Shown here one piece after another: positions 19,088 through 27,770 of a stretch of DNA of 64,000 bases. The stretch is from NCBI GenBank assembly GCA_023433305.1, contig JAEZCZ010000104.1, positions 30,282 through 94,281 on the forward strand. The letters run 5' to 3'. The notes under the pieces are model-generated. The model was not told the DNA's origin and did not search any database. It worked only from the letters and a program-made list of their open reading frames with translations. Origin of the DNA: Pseudomonadota bacterium. Lineage in GTDB: Bacteria; Pseudomonadota; Alphaproteobacteria; Sphingomonadales; Sphingomonadaceae. Position 1 is the stretch's first letter. Each line of letters begins with the position of its first letter. Position numbers and translations under genes: made by a program.

Positions 19088-20596
19088 TCAATCGTATCCG
19101 CTGTCTTGATAGTCGCCTTGGGCCAAGTCGCTGAACTTGGTGATCTTCGGCTCGAAGCGCAGGCGCACCTTGCCGGTCGAACCGTGGCGTTGCTTGGCAA
19201 CGATCAGCTCTGCCAGCCCGAAGACCTGCTCCATCTCGGCCTGCCAGGCCGCGTGCGCTTCGTGCGCCTTGATGTCGGCGTCGCCGTGCGGGACCTTGGG
19301 CTCGCGCGCCGCGACGTAATAGTCCTCACGGAACACGAACCAGACCATGTCGGCGTCCTGCTCGATCGAGCCGGATTCTCGCAAGTCCGAGAGCATCGGC
19401 CGCTTGTCTTCGCGCTGCTCGACCGCGCGGCTGAGCTGCGACAGCGCGATCACCGGCACCTGAAGCTCCTTTGCGAGCGTCTTGAGCCCGCGACTGATCT
19501 CGGAAATCTCGTTCACGCGGTTGTCCTGGCTACGCCCGCTGCCCTGTAGCAGCTGCAAATAGTCGACCACGATCAACCCGATGTCGTGCCGGCGCTTGAG
19601 CCGGCGCGCGCGGGTGCGCAGAGCGGCGATGGTCAGCGCCGGCGTGTCGTCGATGAATAGCGGCAACTCCGCGAGCCTTTGGCTAGCGTAGGACAACTGC
19701 TGAAAATCGTCGCGGCTGATCTTGCCCATGCGCAAGGCTTCGCTCGGGATGCCGGCCTGCTCAGCAAGGATACGCGTGGCCAACTGGTCGCTCGACATCT
19801 CGAGGCTGAAGAAGGCGACACCCGCACCGACAGATTTCTCGATCCCGTCGCGTTGGTCGCGCAGCATCCGGTCGGCGCAGTTGAACGCGATGTTGGTGGC
19901 GAGCGAGGTCTTGCCCATGCCGGGACGGCCGGCGAGGATGATGAGGTCGGAATTGTGCAGGCCGCCGCACTTGTCGTTGATCGAGGTGAAGCCGGTGGTC
20001 TTGCCCGAGACGTGGCCGCCGGAGTTTATGGCGGTCTCGATCATCTCAAGCGCCTTGTTGGTGGCGCCGCGGAAGCTCTCGGCCTCGCTCGCGCCGGCCG
20101 CGCCTTCGGCGACCCGGAACAGCGAAGCCTCGGCTTCCTCGATCTGCTTCATCGGCTCGACCTCTTCCGAGGTGTCGAGCGCGTGTTCGACCAGCTCGCG
20201 GCCGACGCTGACGAGCTCGCGGAGCAGCGCGAGGTCGTAGATCTGCTGCGCCAGCTCGCGCGGGGCGAGCAGGCCGTGCCCGTCCGCCGTGAGACGCGCC
20301 AGGTAGCCGGTGCCGCCCAGGTCCTGGATCGCCGGATCGGTCTCGAAATAGGGCTTCAGCGTCACCGGGGTCACGACCATCTGCCGATCGAGCAACATCG
20401 CGACTTTCTCGAAGATGCGCGCGTGAAGCGGCTCGAAGAAATGCTCCGCACGGATCGCGACCGGCAGTTCCTCCAGCACGCGATTGTCGATCAGGACCGC
20501 GCCCAGGAAGGCCGCTTCCGCCTCGAGATTGGCGGGCAGTGCGCGGCCCGCGGGCGCTTCGGCGGCGGGTCGGTCGAGGACGGAGGTGCTGGGCAT
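19088..20596 (-). CDS. dnaB: Replicative DNA helicase DnaB
   Basis: The hexameric helicase that unwinds DNA at the replication fork. The 502 residues show an N-terminal domain (LEAEAAFLGAVLIDNRVLEE) and a RecA-like motor with Walker A GRPGMGKTSLA, Walker B LIVVDYLQLLQG and the DnaB signature around AVEQREDKRPMLSDLRESG. The ATG at 20594-20596 is preferred over an upstream in-frame start, which would add 25 residues of unrelated sequence. The gene diverges from the UPF0262 gene. Confidence 0.96.
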   Translation of the reverse strand: MPSTSVLDRPAAEAPAGRALPANLEAEAAFLGAVLIDNRVLEELPVAIRAEHFFEPLHARIFEKVAMLLDRQMVVTPVTLKPYFETDPAIQDLGGTGYLARLTADGHGLLAPRELAQQIYDLALLRELVSVGRELVEHALDTSEEVEPMKQIEEAEASLFRVAEGAAGASEAESFRGATNKALEMIETAINSGGHVSGKTTGFTSINDKCGGLHNSDLIILAGRPGMGKTSLATNIAFNCADRMLRDQRDGIEKSVGAGVAFFSLEMSSDQLATRILAEQAGIPSEALRMGKISRDDFQQLSYASQRLAELPLFIDDTPALTIAALRTRARRLKRRHDIGLIVVDYLQLLQGSGRSQDNRVNEISEISRGLKTLAKELQVPVIALSQLSRAVEQREDKRPMLSDLRESGSIEQDADMVWFVFREDYYVAAREPKVPHGDADIKAHEAHAAWQAEMEQVFGLAELIVAKQRHGSTGKVRLRFEPKITKFSDLAQGDYQDSGYD

Positions 20597-20730
20597 CGGC
20601 CCCTGATGCGCCGGGCCGAGTCCGGCGGCAAGTGGGCAGGCGGTGCCGCGCGCTGTGGAAAGCGGGCACAAGCCTGGGGGACAGGAGGAATGCCTTGCCG
20701 ATTCTATCTCGCATCTGCGAAGAGTCGGCG

Positions 20731-21213
20731 GTGTCCGAGAACCGCATCCTCCACATCGAGCTCGACGGAGCCACGGTCCTGCGGCGCAATCCCACCGTCG
20801 AGCAGGAGCGCGAGGTCGCGTTGCGTGACCTCGAGGCGGCGAACGTGTTCGTGCCCTTGCGCGCGGTGGAACGCGGCCATTCGGGTCCGTGGACGCTCAA
20901 ACTTTCGGTGACCGGGAACGGCCTGGCGCTGATTATCCATGATCGCGACGATGCGCCGGCGGGCACGATCGGCCTTGGCCTCGCGCGATTCCGCCGGGCG
21001 GTGCGCGAGTATTTCGCGATTTGCGATTCGTACTACAAGGCCACGCGCAAGGCCTCGGCGCAGGAGATCGAGACTCTCGACATGGCCCGCCGCGCGATCC
21101 ACGATCGCTGCACGCGTCAGTTGCTCGAAGCGCTCGAGGGCAAGGTGGAAACGGACTTCGCCACCGCGCGGCGGCTCTTTACGCTCATCTGCGTCCTCCA
21201 TATCAAGGCCTGA
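20731..21213 (+). CDS. UPF0262 family protein
   Basis: A 160-residue soluble protein of a family found almost only in alphaproteobacteria. The opening ILHIELDGATVLRRNPTVEQ and the phrases VALRDLEAANVFVPL and FAICDSYYKAT match it well. Function is not established. The GTG at 20731 is chosen since family similarity starts within a few residues; a longer in-frame start at 20539 overlaps the dnaB promoter side. It is followed 25 bp later by the GH25-like gene and probably shares a transcript. Confidence 0.88.
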   Translation: MSENRILHIELDGATVLRRNPTVEQEREVALRDLEAANVFVPLRAVERGHSGPWTLKLSVTGNGLALIIHDRDDAPAGTIGLGLARFRRAVREYFAICDSYYKATRKASAQEIETLDMARRAIHDRCTRQLLEALEGKVETDFATARRLFTLICVLHIKA

Positions 21214-21238
21214 GGGACAAAGGGGTCAAACCGGAACG

Positions 21239-21937
21239 ATGGGCAGGAAACGCGCCGTCTCATGGCGGATGCGCCTAGCCGCACTGGCGCTGCTGCTCAC
21301 GCTCGCCGCGGGCGGCTGGGCCTGGTGGCGGGCGCAGCACTGGGCTCCGCCGCGCGCCGAATTTCCGGTGCAAGGGGCGTTGATCGGCGCCGGCGACGGT
21401 CCCGTCAGTTTCCGGGCCCTGCACGCGATAGGGGCGGAGTTCGTCTACCTCGAAGCAAGCGAGAGCGGTGACGCTCGTGACGCGCGCTTCGCTGAGAACC
21501 TCCGCCGCGTGCGCGACAGCGGCGTGAGGTTCGGCGCGGTCCATGCCTACGATCCCTGCGTGCCTGCCGATCGCCAGGCGGCCAACTTCGTCACCACGGT
21601 CCCGCGCGACGAGGCCTTCCTTCCGCCTGCGATTGCGCTCGAAAAGCTGGCCGAGGACTGTGCCGACGCGGTCAGCGAGGCCGCGGTAGAAAGCGAGCTC
21701 ACCACCTTCCTCAACCAGGTCGAAGGACATGTCGGCAAACCGGCCGTGCTCAAGATCTCGCCCGAGTTCGAGGAGCGGTACAAGATCGCGGGCCGCATCG
21801 AGCGCAACCTCTGGCTCGTGCGCGACTGGTTGCAGCCGGATTACGGCGGCCGCCCCTGGACACTGTGGACTGCCAACACAGCGCTGCGCACCGAAGCCAG
21901 CGACGAGCCCGTTCGCTGGGTCGTGCTCCAGCCCTGA
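21239..21937 (+). CDS. GH25 lysozyme-like protein with altered active site
   Basis: A 232-residue protein with an N-terminal membrane anchor or uncleaved signal (MRLAALALLLTLAAGGWAWW). The rest follows the GH25 (muramidase) fold: FRALHAIGAEFVYLEASESG, RDARFAENLRRVRDSGVRFG, AANFVTTVPRDEAFLPPAI. In active GH25 enzymes the first strand carries DVS and a later one D-x-E. Here these positions read ALIGAG and A-L-E (LPPAIALEKL), so two of the usual acidic residues look replaced. It may be a non-hydrolytic peptidoglycan-binding protein. Located after UPF0262. Confidence 0.75.
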   Translation: MGRKRAVSWRMRLAALALLLTLAAGGWAWWRAQHWAPPRAEFPVQGALIGAGDGPVSFRALHAIGAEFVYLEASESGDARDARFAENLRRVRDSGVRFGAVHAYDPCVPADRQAANFVTTVPRDEAFLPPAIALEKLAEDCADAVSEAAVESELTTFLNQVEGHVGKPAVLKISPEFEERYKIAGRIERNLWLVRDWLQPDYGGRPWTLWTANTALRTEASDEPVRWVVLQP

Positions 21938-22042
21938 GCCAAGTCTGCCAGCGGCCGGGGTGCCTCGCTTGGCCTTGTCGCCTTCCGGGACACGTCCGAG
22001 CGCCGCTTTGCCTAGTTCGCTCAATCGGTTAATCCTTGGTCG

Positions 22043-22297
22043 ATGTCGGTCGGCTGGATCATCATTCTGGCACTGGGGGTGTTGGCAGCGGGCGTGCTGA
22101 TCTGGGCCGCGTCCTTGTGGTTCGTGCGATCCTGGGAAGTGCTCGACGACGATCAGCTCAGCGCGAAACTGGCGGACAGCGCCGACCATCCTACGACGGC
22201 CTGGTTGCGCATGCTCGGCTGGTTCTCACGCGGTCCGCGGCGCTTGACGTATCGCCGTGACGAGCGCGGCCGGTTCCGCAAAGTGCGTCGCTATTAG
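22043..22297 (+). CDS. Small membrane protein of unknown function
   Basis: An 84-residue protein with one N-terminal membrane span (WIIILALGVLAAGVLIWAASLWF) and a very basic C-terminal tail (RGPRRLTYRRDERGRFRKV), which should lie in the cytoplasm. No family recognised. Its stop codon directly abuts the stop of the convergent iron permease-like gene. Codon usage matches neighbouring genes. Confidence 0.65.
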   Translation: MSVGWIIILALGVLAAGVLIWAASLWFVRSWEVLDDDQLSAKLADSADHPTTAWLRMLGWFSRGPRRLTYRRDERGRFRKVRRY

Positions 22298-22708
22298 CTA
22301 AGTCCGATCGAGAAGCCGCTCGATGCTGTCGTCGGCCGTGCCCGCCTTGCCGTTATCGCTGCCGACTTCCTCTTCGAGCGAGGCGCGGATTTCCTCGATC
22401 TCGAGGTCGGGAAGGTGCTCGATCCCGATGAACTGCTCCCGCGCGTCCTGAAGCGCGCGAATCAGTTCGTCTAGCTTGGCCTGCATCGCGGCTGCATCAC
22501 GGTTCTGAGAGTTCTGGATCAGGAAAACCATCAGGAAGGTGACGATCGTGGTGCCGGTGTTGATCACCAGCTGCCAAGTGTCCGACCAGTTGAAGATCGG
22601 GCCGGTCACCGCCCAGACCACGACGACAGTCACGGCAAGCAGGAACGCCAGCGGCTGCCCCACCAGGTGGGCGATGAAGGTCGCGATCCGAGTGAACAGG
22701 CGATCCAT
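22298..22708 (-). CDS. Low-affinity iron permease-like membrane protein
   Basis: A 136-residue protein of the low-affinity Fe/Cu permease family. Two membrane spans (LVGQPLAFLLAVTVVVVWAV and TWQLVINTGTTIVTFLMVFL) frame the conserved phrase FNWSDTWQLVINTGTTI; QNSQNRD follows at the membrane edge. The C-terminal 70 residues are acidic. The yeast Fet4 name is inherited; transport activity of short bacterial members is not proven, and metal preference cannot be read from sequence. Confidence 0.83.
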   Translation of the reverse strand: MDRLFTRIATFIAHLVGQPLAFLLAVTVVVVWAVTGPIFNWSDTWQLVINTGTTIVTFLMVFLIQNSQNRDAAAMQAKLDELIRALQDAREQFIGIEHLPDLEIEEIRASLEEEVGSDNGKAGTADDSIERLLDRT

Positions 22709-22748
22709 GCGGAAGGGAAAACCCGCACGAAACGAATTGGTGCCTCGG

Positions 22749-23879
22749 TTAGCGCGGCAGCACGGCGTCGAACGCTGCCGTCAGCCGTTCCAGGCTGGCG
22801 GGCACGTCCTTCAGCTTGTCCAGCCCGAACAGGCCGAGACGGAACGTCCGGTAGTCCGGTCCTTCATCCACCATCAGCGGCACCCCGGCCGCGATCTGCA
22901 GGCCCTGCGCGGCGAACTTCTTGCCGTTCTGGACGTCGGGATCGTCGGTGTAGCTGACCACCACGCCCGGCGCCTCGAACCCTTGAGCCGCGACCGAGCG
23001 CACGCCCCGCTGCGCGAGCATCGCCCGCACCGCACGTCCCTGCTCCCACTGCGCTTCCTTGAGCTTGTCGAAGCCGATTTCCTTCGTTTCGATCATCGCC
23101 TGGTGGAATATGCGCAGCGCATCGGTCGGCATCGTCGCGTGATAGGCATGCCCGCCGCCGAGGTAGGCTTCCATGATCGCGTTCCATTTGTTGAGGTCCA
23201 TCGCGAAGCTGGTCGATTGCGCGGCCTTGCAGCGCTCCAAGGCTTCATCGCTCAACATCACGAGCCCGGCCGAAGGCGGTGCCGACCAACCTTTCTGCGG
23301 GGCCGAGATCAGCACGTCGACGCCAACCTCGCGCATGTCGACCCAGATCGCGCCCGAGGCGATGCAGTCGAGCACGAAGAGCGCGCCGACCTCGTGGGCC
23401 GCGGCGGCGGCCTGGCGGATGTAGCCCTCAGGCAGGATCATGCCCGACGCGGTTTCGACATGCGGGGCGAAGACCACAGCGGGCTTCTCGGTCCGAATCG
23501 TCTCGACCACTTCATCGATGGGCGCGGGTGCGAACGGGTCCTGCGGGCCATCGCCCTGTCGGCGTGCTTTGCGCACCACTTCGTCCGACGGAATCGAGCC
23601 GGCCTCGAAGATCTGCGTCCAGCGATAGGAGAAGAACCCGTTACGAATGACGAGCGCCTTCTTGCCCGTCACGAGCTGCCGCGCGACCGACTCCATCGCG
23701 TAGGTCCCACCGCCAGGGATCACCACGGCGCGATGCGCGCCGTAGACCTCGCACAACGTCGCATGGATCTCGCGCATGACCTGCTGGAAGGCGAGGCTCA
23801 TGTGGTTGAGCGATCGGTCGGTGAACACCACCGAGTATTCGAGCAGGCCTTCGGGATCGATGTCGTTGCGCAGCGCCAT
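22749..23879 (-). CDS. Class V aminotransferase (alanine-glyoxylate / serine-pyruvate type)
   Basis: A 376-residue PLP enzyme of fold type I. VIPGGGTYAMESVARQLV provides the cofactor phosphate contact region, FVLDCIASGAIWVDM the aspartate that contacts the pyridine ring, and SAPQKGWSAPPSAG the Schiff-base lysine. The set resembles serine-glyoxylate or alanine-glyoxylate aminotransferases. The ATG at 23877-23879 follows a GGAGACCTCCCCC leader, so the 18-residue upstream extension is rejected. Substrate is unproven. It lies 101 bp downstream of the M14 peptidase gene on the same strand. Confidence 0.88.
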   Translation of the reverse strand: MALRNDIDPEGLLEYSVVFTDRSLNHMSLAFQQVMREIHATLCEVYGAHRAVVIPGGGTYAMESVARQLVTGKKALVIRNGFFSYRWTQIFEAGSIPSDEVVRKARRQGDGPQDPFAPAPIDEVVETIRTEKPAVVFAPHVETASGMILPEGYIRQAAAAAHEVGALFVLDCIASGAIWVDMREVGVDVLISAPQKGWSAPPSAGLVMLSDEALERCKAAQSTSFAMDLNKWNAIMEAYLGGGHAYHATMPTDALRIFHQAMIETKEIGFDKLKEAQWEQGRAVRAMLAQRGVRSVAAQGFEAPGVVVSYTDDPDVQNGKKFAAQGLQIAAGVPLMVDEGPDYRTFRLGLFGLDKLKDVPASLERLTAAFDAVLPR

Positions 23880-23980
23880 TGGGGGAGGTCTCCTTCTGGC
23901 GCACCCGAAACACTCGATTGGCGCGCCAGTCAAATGCAGCGTGACGCGGCTCCGCGAGAAAGCGCGGAAGCCGATAAAGC

Positions 23981-25111
23981 TCAGCCCTCAAGCCACTCCG
24001 CGAGCGACGCCAGGCAGTCCCGGGCGAGCAGCTTGCTGCGTTCGGGGCTCCAGCCCTGCTCGGGATCGGGCAGGTCGGCATTGTCCTTGAACGGCATCTC
24101 GAGCGTCATCGAGCAGGCGCCGAATCGTTCGGCGAGCTGGTTGGTGCTCATCGTGAGGTTGGCCTTGCCCGGCTTCGACACCGCGTAGCCTTTGGTGGTT
24201 TGAAAATCCGGGCTGCGCCGCGCGAGAATCTGACGGAAGCGATAAAATTCGTCGCCGAGGGCGTCGGTCCACGAAGGGATGCCTTCGAACCCGGCGAGGA
24301 AGTTGGCCGGAATCGCTTCGTCACCGTGAACATCCATGGCGAACCGCACGCCGGTTGCGTCCATTGCGTTGCGCAGCGCCAGCACTTCGGGCGATTTCTC
24401 TGCGCTCGGCTCGGCCCATTCGCGGTTGAGGTTTACCCCGGCCGCGTTGGTCCGCAGATGACCGCGGAAGGAACCGTCGGGATTGCAGTTCGGCACCACG
24501 TGGAGCCGGCATTTCTGCCGCAGCACGCGCGCGACCGGGTCTGCGGGATCGCACAGCGCTTCCAGCGCGCCTTCCATCCACCATTCGGCCATGCTCTCGC
24601 CGGGATGTTGCCGGGCGTAGAGCCAGACCGGAACCTCGCCCTCGCCGAGTTCGAGGCAGTCGATCGGCCGTCCGTCGAGGCTATGGCCCAGGCAACGATA
24701 GCTCACGCCATCGCTCGCCGCGGCTTCCGAGACGAGGTCGTGATGCCGCTCGAGCGAGTAGGGCGCGAAGTAGGCGAACCACGCCAGGTCGCCCTCCGGG
24801 ACGTATCGGATCGTCAGCGTCCCGCCGTCTTCGTCGCGATCGAAGCTTGTCTCGGTGCGGCCCCACCAGCTGCGGTCTTCGGAAACGCAGGCGCGGTAAT
24901 CGGTCCACCCGTCCGGGTAGGCCGAGCCGTTCAGGTCTCCGATCTTGAGCTCGAGCTCGCGCCCGGCCGCTCCGGCCACGCGGAAATGGAACCACTGGTA
25001 GAATTCGGAATGGTTGTCGCGCGGGATGCGCAGCCGCGCAGTGGCGCCCGAGACGGAGAGAACTTCGATATTGCCGCTGTCGAATGCCGCGTCGATGAGA
25101 ATGTCGGTCAT
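23981..25111 (-). CDS. M14-family zinc carboxypeptidase, cytosolic type
   Basis: A 376-residue protein with no signal peptide. The first 120 residues form a beta-rich N-domain like that of cytosolic carboxypeptidases ([26 protein letters not shown]). The peptidase domain has the zinc motif HPGES (H-x-x-E), [20 protein letters not shown] as substrate-binding Asn/Arg, [11 protein letters not shown] as the region of the third zinc ligand, and [10 protein letters not shown] with the catalytic glutamate. This places it in the M14 branch related to eukaryotic deglutamylases. The ATG overlaps the stop of the upstream lipoprotein gene by four bases, showing coupled translation. Natural substrate is unknown. 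Confidence 0.88.
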   Translation of the reverse strand: MTDILIDAAFDSGNIEVLSVSGATARLRIPRDNHSEFYQWFHFRVAGAAGRELELKIGDLNGSAYPDGWTDYRACVSEDRSWWGRTETSFDRDEDGGTLTIRYVPEGDLAWFAYFAPYSLERHHDLVSEAAASDGVSYRCLGHSLDGRPIDCLELGEGEVPVWLYARQHPGESMAEWWMEGALEALCDPADPVARVLRQKCRLHVVPNCNPDGSFRGHLRTNAAGVNLNREWAEPSAEKSPEVLALRNAMDATGVRFAMDVHGDEAIPANFLAGFEGIPSWTDALGDEFYRFRQILARRSPDFQTTKGYAVSKPGKANLTMSTNQLAERFGACSMTLEMPFKDNADLPDPEQGWSPERSKLLARDCLASLAEWLEG

Positions 25112-25698
25112 CGAACCTCGATAGTCTCGCCCGACCGGCCAGGAAACCCTGTGAACAGCGCATCGGCGAGCTTGGCCGCAGCCGCGCGCTGGTCGGCGAA
25201 ATCGCTGTTGGTCGTCGCGGTGAAGCGTGCGCGGCCTTCCCATAGCGCGTCGCCGCCCGCGCTCGGACGGATCCTGACTTCGAGCTCGGTATCGATCTGG
25301 TCGGCTCTGCGATTGCCGCCGAGATTGATGCCAACGCCGACCCCGACACCCGAGCCGTAGGAACCGGTCGAGCCTCCCACACCGACATTTACCGGCGAGC
25401 GGCCGCCGCCCGATCGCGCGGTGAAGCGCTCCACGCGGATTTCGGCAACCTGCGCTCCGCCGTCGGGGGTCACGGTATAGCCGAGTTGCGCCAGCTCTTC
25501 CGCCACTGCCGTCTGGAACGCCGCATATTCCCAGGAGCCCGCGTCCTCGCCGGGCGCAGCACGAACGGCGATCGGACCGGTTCCGAGCAGCGACGTCTGC
25601 CCGCCGGTAAAGCGAGTCACCTCGACGGGCGAGACATAGGCGGGCGTGGCGCAGCCGGCGAGCAGGGCGAGCGGGGCGAGGGCGGCAAGGAATCTCAT
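25108..25698 (-). CDS. DUF4136-like lipoprotein (paralogue of the 55.4-kb gene)
   Basis: A 196-residue predicted lipoprotein: [16 protein letters not shown] carries the lipobox LAGC. The mature part contains a Gly-rich segment ([19 protein letters not shown]) and ends with [19 protein letters not shown]. That ending closely matches the end of the lipoprotein at 55431-56129, which marks the two as paralogues. Family members are probably outer-membrane lipoproteins of unknown role. It overlaps the M14 peptidase gene (ATGA) and diverges from galE across 66 bp. Confidence 0.82.
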   Translation of the reverse strand: MRFLAALAPLALLAGCATPAYVSPVEVTRFTGGQTSLLGTGPIAVRAAPGEDAGSWEYAAFQTAVAEELAQLGYTVTPDGGAQVAEIRVERFTARSGGGRSPVNVGVGGSTGSYGSGVGVGVGINLGGNRRADQIDTELEVRIRPSAGGDALWEGRARFTATTNSDFADQRAAAAKLADALFTGFPGRSGETIEVR

Positions 25699-25764
25699 GC
25701 CTCGGGAACGCCCGAGACGCGCAAGGGTTGCACGGGCCCGCGAAGCGACCTAGCTCCCCCGCCC

Positions 25765-26763
25765 ATGAGGGTTCCCGTACTCGTCACAGGCGGTGCCGGC
25801 TACATCGGCAGCCATGCCGTGCTGGCACTGCTCGACGCCGGCTGGTCCGTGGCCGTGGTCGACAATCTCACTACCGGCTTCCGCTTCGCCGTGCCCGAGG
25901 GCGTCGCCTTCTACGAAGGCGACATCGAGGATTCGGCTCTTCTGGCACGCATCTTCGCAGATCAGGGGACGCGGGCGATCATGCACTTCGCCGGTTCGAT
26001 CGTCGTGCCGGAATCGGTCGAGAACCCGCTCAAGTACTATCACAACAACACCGTGAAGAGCCGCGCCCTCATCGAAGCGGCCGTCGCTGCAGGCGTCCCG
26101 CATTTCATCTTCTCGAGCACCGCCGCGACGTACGGCATCCCCGAGGTCTCGCCGGTTACCGAAGGCACGCCGAAGCAGCCGATCAATCCCTATGGCTGGT
26201 CCAAGTTGATGACCGAGCAGATGCTCGCGGACACCGCCACCGCGCATCCCCTGAACTACTGCGCGCTGCGCTATTTCAACGTCGCTGGCGCCGACCCGCA
26301 AGGGCGAAGCGGCCAGTCGACCGCCGGCGCAACGCACCTCATCAAGGTCGCGGTCGAGGCGGCGCTCGGCAAGAGAGCCAGCGTCTCGGTGTTCGGCACG
26401 GACTACGACACGCCTGACGGCACCGGCGTGCGCGATTATATCCATGTCAGCGATCTTGCCGCAGCGCACGTGCTCGCGCTCGAAGCGCTGCTCGCTGAGC
26501 CGCGGCGCTCGCTGACGATGAATTGCGGCTATGGCCGGGGCTTTTCGGTGCTCGAGGTGCTCGACGCGGTCGACCGCGTCACCAATCTCAAGATCGAGCG
26601 GGTCATGGAGGCGCGCCGCGCGGGCGATCCCGATTCGCTTGTCTCTGACCCTTCGCTGCTCAAACAGACGCTGCCGTGGCAACCCCGGCATGACCGGCTC
26701 GACGAGATCGTCTCCCACGCGCTCGCGTGGGAACGCAAGCTGTCCGACCTGCGCGGTGCTTGA
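25765..26763 (+). CDS. galE: UDP-glucose 4-epimerase
   Basis: A 332-residue extended SDR enzyme interconverting UDP-glucose and UDP-galactose with bound NAD. The Rossmann motif GGAGYIG is at the N-terminus, followed by the catalytic FSSTAATYG serine/threonine region and the YGWSK tyrosine-lysine pair. [16 protein letters not shown] and [14 protein letters not shown] are family signatures. The ATG at 25765 gives a start six residues before the nucleotide-binding loop. A strong hairpin with a T-run follows the gene and abuts rpmJ. It provides precursors for envelope polysaccharide. Confidence 0.95.
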   Translation: MRVPVLVTGGAGYIGSHAVLALLDAGWSVAVVDNLTTGFRFAVPEGVAFYEGDIEDSALLARIFADQGTRAIMHFAGSIVVPESVENPLKYYHNNTVKSRALIEAAVAAGVPHFIFSSTAATYGIPEVSPVTEGTPKQPINPYGWSKLMTEQMLADTATAHPLNYCALRYFNVAGADPQGRSGQSTAGATHLIKVAVEAALGKRASVSVFGTDYDTPDGTGVRDYIHVSDLAAAHVLALEALLAEPRRSLTMNCGYGRGFSVLEVLDAVDRVTNLKIERVMEARRAGDPDSLVSDPSLLKQTLPWQPRHDRLDEIVSHALAWERKLSDLRGA

Positions 26764-26803
26764 CTTGATCCCGTCGCGCGCATAGGGCGCGCCTCGTAAT
26801 TCC

Positions 26804-26836
26804 GGCACCGGGGTGTCCCTGGTGCCGCACTTTTTT
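26804..26836 (+). terminator. Terminator-like hairpin between galE and rpmJ
   Basis: GGCACC (26804-26809) pairs with GGTGCC (26821-26826), extended by GGG/CCC inside and a 3-base loop, and is followed by GCAC and TTTTTT. It ends only 12 bases before the rpmJ ATG, so the U-run overlaps the place of the ribosome binding site. It may end galE transcripts or act as a leader for rpmJ. Confidence 0.75.
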
Positions 26837-26848
26837 GGAAATGCCGTC

Positions 26849-26974
26849 ATGAAGATCGTCAACAGCCTGAAGTCGCTCAAGGGCCGCCATCGGGACAACC
26901 GCGTGATCCGTCGCCGCGGCCGGGTCTACGTGATCAACAAGACCAACCGCCGCTTCAAGGCGCGCCAGGGTTGA
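26849..26974 (+). CDS. rpmJ: 50S ribosomal protein L36, zinc-free type
   Basis: A 41-residue, very basic protein ([20 protein letters not shown]... RFKARQG) matching the longer form of bL36. It contains no cysteine, so the zinc-ribbon ligands of the classical C+ form are missing; this is the C- form usual in alphaproteobacteria. It stabilises the 23S rRNA in the large subunit. The leader has only GGAAATGCC before the ATG and lies against a terminator-like hairpin. A second hairpin follows 42 bp after the stop. Confidence 0.93.
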   Translation: MKIVNSLKSLKGRHRDNRVIRRRGRVYVINKTNRRFKARQG

Positions 26975-27016
26975 TTCGCGTTCCGTCGCGATTCGTTCGC
27001 GGCATTGGCATAAGGG

Positions 27017-27044
27017 AAGGCCTCCGAGCAGTCGGGGGCCTTTT
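27017..27044 (+). terminator. Intrinsic terminator of rpmJ, abutting the HAD gene
   Basis: AAGGCCTCCGA at 27017-27027 pairs (one imperfection) with TCGGGGGCC at 27032-27040, followed by TTTT. It ends two bases before the ATG of the HAD phosphatase, covering that gene's expected ribosome-binding site. Confidence 0.75.
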
Positions 27045-27046
27045 GC

Positions 27047-27679
27047 ATGCCTGATGATCTCCAGGCCCCAATTCCACCACAAGCTGTCGTGTTCGACGTC
27101 GGCAAGGTGCTGTACGAATGGGACCTGCGCCATCTCTATGCAAAGCTGATCGACGATCCGGCTGAACTCGACTGGTTCCTCGCGAACGTCGTCACGGTCG
27201 ATTGGCACTTCCGCCACGATGCAGGCCATCCGCTCGAACAGAGCGTGCCGGAACTCAAGGCGAAGTTCCCCGAGCATGCGGACTTGATCGATGCGTATGT
27301 GCCGCGCTTCAACGAAACGCTGCCCCATCCGGTCCCGGGCTCGCTCGAGCTGGTCGAGCGGCTTGCCGAGCGCGATGTCCCCCTGTTCGCGCTGACCAAC
27401 TTCGGCGGCGAATTCTTCCGCGAGTTCCGCGCGAAGTCGCCGGTGTTCAGGCATTTCCGCGACGTAGTCGTCTCGGGCGACGAGAAATGCGTGAAGCCCG
27501 ACCCGCGCATCTACGAAATTGCCGAGCGCCGCTTCGGTTATGCACCCGAAACGTTGTTCTTCACCGACGACAACTCGCACAACATCGAGGCCGCCGCCGC
27601 ACGCGGCTGGCAGACGCATCTCTTCACCGACGCCGCGCGGCTCAAGGTTGCCCTCATCGAACGCGGCCTGCTGACTTGA
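27047..27679 (+). CDS. HAD-family (subfamily IA) phosphatase-like hydrolase
   Basis: A 210-residue soluble protein. Motif I reads FDVGKVLYEWD, with the nucleophile Asp in D-x-G form typical of the subfamily that includes 2-haloacid dehalogenase-like phosphatases. Motif II is ALTNFGG, motif III includes the Lys in EKCVKPDPRIYE, and motif IV is FFTDDNSHNIEAA. It probably dephosphorylates a small metabolite. The only plausible start is the ATG two bases after a terminator hairpin, so translation may begin with little or no Shine-Dalgarno help. Substrate unknown. Confidence 0.88.
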   Translation: MPDDLQAPIPPQAVVFDVGKVLYEWDLRHLYAKLIDDPAELDWFLANVVTVDWHFRHDAGHPLEQSVPELKAKFPEHADLIDAYVPRFNETLPHPVPGSLELVERLAERDVPLFALTNFGGEFFREFRAKSPVFRHFRDVVVSGDEKCVKPDPRIYEIAERRFGYAPETLFFTDDNSHNIEAAAARGWQTHLFTDAARLKVALIERGLLT

Positions 27680-27682
27680 AAA

Positions 27683-27719
27683 GAAAGGCCCCCGCGCGGG
27701 GGGGGGAAGCGCGGGGGCC
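27683..27719 (-). terminator. Strong intrinsic terminator of the CC_3452-type gene
   Basis: GGCCCCCGCGC (27687-27697) and GCGCGGGGGCC (27709-27719) form a perfect 11-bp stem. On the minus strand it is followed by TTTCTTTTC. It probably also slows transcription of the convergent HAD gene. A second GCGTCCC/GGGACGC hairpin lies at 27727-27756. Confidence 0.85.
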
Positions 27720-27770
27720 TAGTCTGCGTCCCGAATGGAGGGGGGAGAGGGACGCGGGGAAATCGGGGAG

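Noticed and set aside
21239..21937. Calling this gene an active muramidase.
   Set aside because: The expected Asp of the first strand and of the D-x-E motif are replaced, so activity should not be assumed.
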